Below, piece by piece: positions 56,993 through 64,000 of a DNA stretch of 64,000 nucleotides. The position numbers and the translations under genes were made by a program. The stretch is taken from NCBI GenBank assembly GCA_024195585.1, contig SWBL01000078.1:99524-163523 (forward strand), given 5' to 3'. Under the pieces are notes generated by a model. That model searched no databases. It was not told the DNA's origin and saw only the letters and a program-made list of their open reading frames with translations. The first letter of the stretch is position 1. Every line of letters starts with the position of its first letter. Source of the stretch: Aureobasidium sp. EXF-3400. Its lineage: Eukaryota; Ascomycota; Dothideomycetes; Dothideales; Saccotheciaceae.

Positions 56993-57212
56993 ATGTGTTT
57001 TTCTTCATCATTGATAGCCTTAGAATGGTGCCCACTTATGTTGGCCTTCACCACGATCAAGTAGACCTCATTTGCAGAATTCAACGATCAAAAGATTTCC
57101 TCCAATTCACTTTTCCTATACGACCCGCCAAGTAAACAAAATCTCATCCCTCTTGTTCTCACTTCCATTGACAACCTACATATTCCACCAAATCTGCCAT
57201 AACCACAACTTC

Positions 57213-57368
57213 AGCCCCTTTAGTGCAGTGGTTAGCACGTTCCTCAGATGAAGTCTTGCAAACACAAGCTGAGTAGGTTGGCCAATCAGCCGCTGGGCTG
57301 AAAAGCCTGCTCTTGCTGTGAGGACTTCTGAATTGGAAAAGCGTGAGTTCGATTCTCACGGGGGGCGT
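57213..57368 (+). tRNA. tRNA-like gene with long intron or insertion, anticodon unclear
   Basis: The 5' part gccccttta then gtgc-agtggtta-gcac gives an acceptor strand, A box and D arm. The 3' part gtgag-ttcgatt-ctcac is a perfect T arm with B box, followed by ggggggc that pairs with gcccctt (with G-T wobbles). Between the arms lie about 100 nt, so an intron of roughly 80 nt would be needed. The anticodon arm is ambiguous: ttcc pairs with ggaa, and tct (Arg) is one possible anticodon. It could be a tRNA pseudogene. Confidence 0.55.
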
Positions 57369-58235
57369 ACATCTCTTTTTTGCTCTTCTTCTGCACTATA
57401 CATATCTTTTTTGCTTGTGACCATTCAAGATGGATCTTCTCACAATGAGAAAAATGTGACGGAAACACACCATCTCATTACCTCTCATTGGACAAACCTC
57501 TGCTCATGGTTTCACAATATATATTCACGGCTTTTGCAATCCTCTACCTCGCCGTGATTATATTAGAAAGTTGCCATCGTCCCCGGAGTCTGATACATGA
57601 TGACGATATCAAATTTGTAGCCTAAAAGCATGAATGAGAACGTAATTGGAAGTGTGATATGATCGAATTCGTGCAGCTCCTCTGTCGTGCGATTGTCTCT
57701 CGGTCATCATGCGTTGAGCTCTTGTCGGCAACGGAGAAGAGACAAAAGGCTTTACCTGCTGGATGCCGTTCTGCGTAATAGGTATGATATGATGGCCGGG
57801 AGATAATTCCGGCGATTAACGGGGAGGTTTCATTTGGCATCGCTAGCAGAGGCAAGTCGATCGTTCCCTTGAAGCTAAGTTATCCTATGTGGCGTCCACC
57901 GACTAGGAAGAGCCTTGATCTTAACGCCGCGGATTCCAATCCACGCGCTACAAGTAGCTCAGTCAGTGCAACACCGCTCTTCCAGCACGCTTGATACAAT
58001 GAAGACATTCGGCACTGTTTCGCAGCGGTAATATAGAGCCCAAAAATTTCCTCTACCATTTCGAAAGACACTCCTGTAGCTGCGTAGCTGAGCACAGCAT
58101 CTCTTCTGATATCTTGTTACTGGGATTTCCACTACTGGATTGCTCCATATGACTTCCACGCGCGGCAAAATGCATCATCATTCTTCTTCTTCCAAGATCC
58201 GCAGCGTTGGCTTGCATATAATAGCAGAGCAGCAT
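57369..58235. other. 3' flank of the NLR gene, no gene seen
   Basis: Short minus-strand frames directly follow the NLR stop but have no ankyrin signature or other domain. Confidence 0.45.
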
Positions 58236-61200
58236 CTATGAATGACGCCTGGCGTCACGCAGCATCTGTACGATCTCATCGTGACCATTGCTGTGAGCTG
58301 CCCGTATCGCGGCGTCATTGACGTCTGCACCGTGATCGAGCAGCACCTGTACGACGTTTTCGTGTCCTCTTGATGAAGCTATCTCTAGCGAAGTGCCGTA
58401 CCGTCCTCTCTGGTTGACATCTGCACCTTTATCGAGCAGCATCTGCACGATCTTCTCATGGCCTTCTGCTGAAGCTAGCAGTAGTGCGCTGCCGTACAGT
58501 CCGTCCTGAGCGTTTACATCTGCACCTTTGTCAAGCAGCATCTGTACGATCTTGTCGTGGCCTCTGTATGAAGCTGCCTCTAGTGCATTGCCGTACCATC
58601 TGCCCTGAACATTGACGTCTGCACCTTTGTTGAGCAGCATCTGTACGACCTTGTAATGGCCTCTTGCTGAAGCTGCCTGCAGTGCGGTATGATCTCCACT
58701 CTGATCATTGACATCTGCACCTTTGTCAAGCAGCATTTGTACGATATTGTCATGGCCATCTGTTGAAGCTACATGCAGCGGAGTGCCGTACTCTCCGCAC
58801 TGAGCATCCAAGACTGCACCTGCGTCGAGCAGCATCTGCAAAGTATTGCTGTGACCTCCTTCTGATGCTAACAACAGAGCCGTCCTGCCCCAGGCATCCA
58901 CTTCTTCTACGTCAGCACTTTCTACACTGAGAATGTGTTCTAGAATGCGACCATGGCCGTTGTACGCAGCAAGTCCCATTCTCGTCATTGTCGTGAACCC
59001 GTTGTGTAGTTTCCAGTAATTTTTTCCTCCTATGTCATAGAGCTTCAGTGCATCTTGGAAGGTATCTTTCTCAGTAGCGCTCTCGGAGCATCTGTGATGG
59101 GTCGTCCACCACTCACAACAATATTCTGCAAATTCCTCTCTGCCTCTCCGAGACTGGTTGCTTTCGTCTAGATGATGATCATCTAGCAAAATTTTCAGGT
59201 CTTCTAGCTTGAAGCATCGTATGCAGATCTCTGCCATTGTCTTTTCCATCTCGATCAGCTCAAGACTGTATTTCCACAAGCTATTCTGTAAGACCTCAGG
59301 CATCTGTGTATGCTCACGAGCGACAAGAAACTCTCGTGCAGTCTGATGAATCAAGTATATCCTCGAGTCCGAGCGATTGACAAATACAAAGAGGCCGCAC
59401 CAGTGTCTTAGCTGCTTACTAAGGTGTTCTAGATCAATCTGAGCATCTGCAGATGTTCTATGTTGCTTTGATGTTGCAAGGCCGAGAGCAAGAGATATCT
59501 CGCCCACTGCAAGTGGGCGTCGAGCTCCTACGATAATGTGCAAGATAAGCGCCACTTTCTGACGGCGTTTTTCTGGGACTCTGCTCAAGATCTTTTCGTA
59601 GGCGCCCTCTACTGAAGATGGAATTGAGTCGATGGGTTCTTCGTCTGGCTTGAGGCTGTCTTGAAGAGTCGTGCGGATATCGTCGATTGCCAAATGGAGC
59701 CAGAGATACGTACGGTGCTCCATTGACAGCAGAATCTTTTCTAGGCGTGAAGATGTGCTCTCGCGAAGATCGAGGTCTTTTGCTAATTGTAGCACCTTTA
59801 GGTTGATGACACGGTTGATCTCTGTACAGATCTGATCGTTCTCCTCTTCCCCTCGCAGCCGTATGGCAGGTAGAGACGGGGGTATGTGCTGGAACCCTCT
59901 CTGGATATCGTCGTAGGGGCGACTTGTAACAATGAACTTGAGCCATGATTGACGGGAGTGCTGAGATTCGACGGCGTTCTCATGAAATTGAGCAAGCTTT
60001 GCGATTAGATTGCTCCGGTCCCCATCTTTGCACTCATCGAGAGCATCGAGTACACATATGGTGTTGTGCGCAGCCGCATCTGACGTTGCTGCAAGTAAGA
60101 TGTGCCATAGCTTATCAGTCTCTTGCTGCAGCTTACTTCCGTCACTGTGCCAGGCCGCAATGGCATGCTGTAGAAGGTGTCGCTGATGCTGAAAAAGTTG
60201 GTGCAGCAACGCACAAAGGCAAGTTGCGAGACTGTTCTGTTCGTCGTTGTCCTTGAAGAAGAAGTAGCAGATGGTGTTGCCAACAGTATCGCTCATCAAA
60301 ATTTCGTCCACTAGCGACTTCGAGAGAACTGACTTGCCGCAGCCAGGATCTGCCGAGATCCACAGCAGGTCATCAGTGGCACTTTCGTTCCAGTGCTGAT
60401 ACTGCGAATGATTCAACACCCACTGGCAGGTGTCCTTGACACGATCGGGATTGATGTTCTTGAATCGCTCGTACGTGCTAGTCTTGAAGACTTGATGACA
60501 GTTCCGATGTTCTTCATTTTGGTATCTCAATGCTGCCTTCTCCAAGTGTTGTTCTGTCGAGTGCGCGTGCGCTCTAAATGCGTCTGCCGAGGACTTCGTT
60601 TCTTCACACAGCTTCGTCACTCCTCTTTCGACTAGATATTCAGTTCATTTGTCAGATGCGTCAGATATTCGATACGTGTCATCATGGGCTCCTAGTCACA
60701 TACTTTCAGATAGTACTTTTCCGAGCCTCTCTTCCTGCGCGACCCGACTCGGAACCATCTTAGTAAGCAGATCCTTCGCATATGCTGCTGCTGTCATCGC
60801 GGCATAGCCCTGCCACTCTTTGTTCTTGTGTGAGTCTGCGTAGTCGCAGATGCCCCTGATAACTAGGCAAGGGAAGTGATTCATCAGACCAGCTGCTTCC
60901 ATCTCAAAGCACAATACACCCTTCTCGTTCGCCAATCTGTCTCTTATAGTTGCGTTTTTCATCAGCTGGTTGGCAGATGCAATGATGCCGTAATGGATAG
61001 CAGGATCGTCCTCGTGCTCCCCTCGCTCGCGACGTCGGACGATATCGTGGGGTTGACCTCCGCATATTTGTCTGCAGTCTCCTTCAGTGTTTCCTTCGCT
61101 GTCGTATGGATGAACGACAGTCGACTTGTAGAGGCGGTCTGTTTCCTGTACTGGCCGGCTGTAGTTCTTCTTGAGTCTAGGTTTCTTCTCGAGGGCAGCG

Positions 61201-61706
61201 TTTATACTGTGCTCGATATTGTGACCTTCACTCTCGTACGTGCTTTCGAGCACGCTGACTGCTGTGAGCACTACTGCTGGAGGCTTGTTCAGAAAGCCCG
61301 TCTGCTTAAACTCGCGGTCTTGTATCGTCTTTCCGTAGTCGTACTGGTATACCCCGCCTGTATGGTTCTCTGGAGAGCTCACCACGACGTCGCCTAGCCG
61401 AATGTCATTCATCGCTGTTGGTGCACCGCCTCCAATGCCGACCATCAGACCGACACGGATATTGGGAAAGCTGCTGAGCATGTTCGCTGCGACACTTGCT
61501 GCCGGGCTTAAACCGTACGTGCCACGGGGAAGGACTGCAATGACTACGTTGTGACCAGCCATCTTGCCGAGTGTGTAAGAGTTACTGTCGTTGGCCGAAA
61601 CGTGATCTGGGCACTCGTGTTCCTCGTCGAGGAATTGGCGTGCTGCGGTATGTTCTGTCGTTATCGCACAGATCCAGCCTACTGTATAGTGCTGCGGATC
61701 TGACAT
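58236..61706 (-). CDS. NLR-like protein: PNP_UDP - NACHT - ankyrin repeats
   Basis: Join 60704-61706 and 58236-60631 (72-bp intron with gtatgt donor), 1132 aa. Residues 1-330 form a nucleoside-phosphorylase-like domain ([58 protein letters not shown]), a common N-terminal effector domain of fungal STAND proteins. The NACHT ATPase has Walker A DPGCGKS (429-435) and Walker [11 protein letters not shown] (526-535). The C-terminus (about 918-1132) holds seven ankyrin repeats with high mutual similarity ([17 protein letters not shown] type). Fungal proteins of this layout act in non-self recognition and programmed cell death; the role here is inferred from architecture. It has a complete reading frame. 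Confidence 0.93.
58240..58900 (-). repeat. Near-identical ankyrin repeat units in the NLR gene
   Basis: Seven units of about 99 bp. The segments encoding [13 protein letters not shown] are almost the same in four units, also at DNA level (on the + strand the string gcacctttgtcaagcagcat or close variants recurs). The last unit is shorter and diverged. Confidence 0.88.
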
Positions 61707-62545
61707 GTTTGCAGCCGATTTCTTTCAATCAGATGATATATGTGAGCAATGACTATGGGTTGTTTTGATTTGATCAAACTCAAGTGGGTGGCTCCCTCTA
61801 TTTGATCTCGTCTGGCTCACATGTGAGGATCCTCGCAGGCGCCGTGGCTGAGCCGCCTGCAGACGCCTGCAAGGCCTGGTCATGCAACCAACATGACCGA
61901 GCGGCTCAGCCGCAAGATGATCGGGGACTCGCAGCCTGACCAAGGAACCTCAACCGAAGCTGCGCATCCGCGTACACAGTCAAATTCAATCAATTCTGTT
62001 AGAGCTCTGTTTGAAAGTGTTTGTGAGGCGACTGAGACAAGCGTTGAGTAAAGCCCCCATATCTCATTCTCATGTGTCCATTTGTCGAAAAACTCGTCTT
62101 GTCGCCGAGCCAGTCGTTATGTACAGGCGGGAGTGGCTTGATGCAGTAGCGAGGTGTCGACGTATGATGAGTGAGAAAGTTGTGTGTGCGCTGTCAGCAG
62201 TATGGATTCGAACACACCAAAATTCAGATCTGTGATGGCTTGTTGTATTTTCCTCCAGCCTTGATTTTTTGCGACGAGGTGATTGTGGTGCAGTTGTTGG
62301 TCGAGTCGAAGAGGTGGTGAAACCCCGAAACGCGAGTGCTGCGGCATGTGTATTTTTTACCTTTTTTCTTTACTTTTCCTTTGTTTTCTTTCGCATCGGC
62401 AGACATGCCCGTAGCCAAAATTAATCTTCGGCGACCAGAACACCCACCATCACGCTTGCATCTCGACCTCCCTGCTGCCAGTCGTCAGGTCCATGTCTCT
62501 CCAGCTTGAACTTCTTTGGTGTGACTCAGAGACCTTCGTTGCTTG
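61707..62545. other. Upstream region of the NLR gene
   Basis: 839 bp with no supported gene. It includes the GC-rich inverted repeat listed separately and several short T-runs near 62350-62390. Confidence 0.45.
61846..61911. repeat. GC-rich 11-bp inverted repeat upstream of the NLR
   Basis: ggctgagccgc at 61846-61856 and its exact complement gcggctcagcc at 61901-61911, separated by 44 bp. It sits about 140-205 bp upstream of the NLR start. The arms are themselves partly palindromic. Confidence 0.85.
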
Positions 62546-63359
62546 CTAGAATTGCGTCAGGACAACTTGGAGGTTCTCCTGGTAACTAAGAGGCGGAAGA
62601 ACGAGGTCAAAATGCACAGTCTTGTCGCAGATTCGAGCACTGTCCAGAGAGAGACCGACCGGATCATGGCCCTCGGCAAATGCGTCTTGTCTCCCCCAGC
62701 CAAATCGATCTTGGTCAATATTCCCTCGGGTAAGCATTGTCGGAGAGAAAGACACAGAGTTCAATAGAGCTCATACTTACCAAGAACACGATCTTTTTGA
62801 TCTTTCCAGTGGCCTCATCCATCTCGAAAAATCCATGAACATGACTTTTCCATAGAGAAGTTGGGGTCCGAGGCCAAAGGGCGTCGATATGCCATTGCTT
62901 GCACTTCTCCCCACCGAAGCACGAAGCAAAGATCAGACATGTGGTAGAGATCAGTGCAGACCTTCTCGAAGAGCTCACGAAGTGCCTCCGGATAGAGGTA
63001 TACTGGGCTCTTCTCGACCTTGGCTATGTCATGCGGCAGCCGCTGAAGAAGACTGTTTACCGTTAGTGAGTCTTCGAGACCATCAGAAACGGCTGCAACA
63101 AAGCGTATACAGATATTTGTAAGATCCGCAGTCTGGCCATGATTGGGCTTGCGAGTAGTGAGGGTGGGCCAATGGAGGAGGTTCATGAACAGAGCAGCCC
63201 TTTGACCAGATAAAGTCGCCAACCATGATACCTCCGTGGCCAGGCTCAAATTCAGAACATAACTATGTATTTCATCAGTTGATGATGTCCTTTTACCTCA
63301 AAATAGAGAAAGGCATGGTTGTGAAAGTCTCCAGCGTATCGAGGAGTGGTCACATCCAT
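62546..63359 (-). CDS. Putative multi-exon gene of unknown function
   Basis: A start at 63359 (MDVTTPRYAGDFHNHAFLYF) is followed by a GT donor. A long frame at about 63249-62940 encodes a helical region (LLQRLPHDIAKVEKSPVYLY, EALRELFEKVCTDLYHMSDL) in the style of the N-terminal helical domains of fungal STAND proteins. Frames at about 62870-62780 (GFFEMDEATGKIKKIVFL) and 62764-62546 (FGWGRQDAFAEGHDPVGLS) would be the last exons. I could not resolve all junctions, so the exon chain is a guess and it may be a degenerate remnant. An upstream exon at 63693 (MSNAQRINIRHQ) may also belong. Confidence 0.35.
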
Positions 63360-64000
63360 CTCAAGATAACGTTAACAAAGACAACAGAATCAGAACCTAA
63401 CCTACCTTCCAAGCCAAAGGACTCTTGTTCAAAACGTACAAAAGTGCAAAAAAGTGCCGAGCCAGAAAATGGAACAAAGGATCAGAGACCCAGCTAAATT
63501 CCATGGTTTGACATACCTACCGCTCAGATTGAGGCCGTGAGAATGGCTGCCACTACACCACAGAGCCCTTGCTGGGTCTCCGAAAAGGTATGGTATAGTG
63601 TGCTTGTAACAACACTGCAAAGGAATGGGCACCATAACAAGGGGTAATAATCGATACCTGATGACGGATGTTGATCCGCTGAGCGTTGGACATGGTTCAC
63701 AGTAGGTGACTCGAAAACCCAGACCAGACGCAAAGATTTGGACTAGATCCTGAAGGCCTGCAGTATTTCGTGGGTGTGGATATGATTTGACGGTCAGTTC
63801 GATTCACATCCAGCATGCTGAAACAACGTAATCAGCAAGATAGACAAAAAAGGTATGTCAAGAAGTCTAGCCAGGGTCATAGCCTCAGCATGTATGGTTT
63901 GCTTGTTATTGCGATGCCGGAGCCAAGGCTCTTCTTGGCGGATTGTGTATATAACCATGCCGTGCGCCAGTAGTCTAAAAAATCAAGTTCCTTTGGCAAT
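63360..64000. other. Window end, no clear gene
   Basis: A possible small exon (MSNAQRINIRHQ) begins at 63693 on the minus strand, and short frames occur at 63429-63635. Nothing else can be supported up to the window end. Confidence 0.4.

Noticed and set aside
1..64000. CRISPR arrays, bacterial operons, insertion sequences, transposases
   Set aside because: None seen; the intron-rich genes are eukaryotic and no transposase or reverse-transcriptase motifs were recognised.

Overview
The window is nuclear DNA of a filamentous ascomycete (Pezizomycotina). Genes are split by many short (45-130 bp) GT-AG introns. There are two Zn(II)2Cys6 regulators, a PNP-NACHT-ankyrin NLR-type protein, a secreted LysM protein, and a THI5/NMT1-type thiamine gene preceded by a fungal TPP riboswitch. 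Class and species cannot be fixed from the sequence; Dothideomycetes is only a guess. Exon joins below were worked out by hand from splice signals and checked for reading phase.

Layout. (1) 1-15.5 kb: a catabolic cluster with acyl-CoA synthetase (5' cut by the window), thiolase-like protein, enoyl-CoA hydratase, membrane-anchored short-chain dehydrogenase, a Zn2Cys6 regulator, a type I Baeyer-Villiger monooxygenase (BVMO) and an HSL-type esterase. Four of these end in peroxisomal targeting tripeptides (AKL, SRL, SKL, AKL). A plausible flow is alcohol to ketone (SDR), ketone to ester (BVMO), ester to acid plus alcohol (hydrolase), acid to acyl-CoA (synthetase), then hydratase and thiolase steps in peroxisomes. 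(2) 16-18.4 kb: a secreted LysM protein fused to a lytic-transglycosylase-like domain. (3) 20.3-24.6 kb: head-to-head mitochondrial uL16m and RFC1. (4) 25.5-39 kb: a secreted protein of unknown function, an AcuM/RDS2-type gluconeogenesis regulator, a small coiled-coil protein, a BRD8/Bdc1-like bromodomain protein, a Gln/His-rich C3H protein and a disordered protein. (5) 41.5-43 kb: THI5 with a TPP riboswitch inside a 5'-UTR intron. (6) 45-48 kb: an APP1-type phosphatidate phosphatase. (7) 50-64 kb: an accessory region with an ORF broken by an in-frame stop, three paralogous genes for an apparently uncharacterised Cys/His-rich metal-binding domain, a tRNA-like gene, an NLR with seven highly similar ankyrin repeats, and an unclear multi-exon gene.

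The observations most worth following are the peroxisomal BVMO cluster, the three-gene zinc-domain family beside the NLR, the LysM-transglycosylase fusion, and the riboswitch-controlled THI5.
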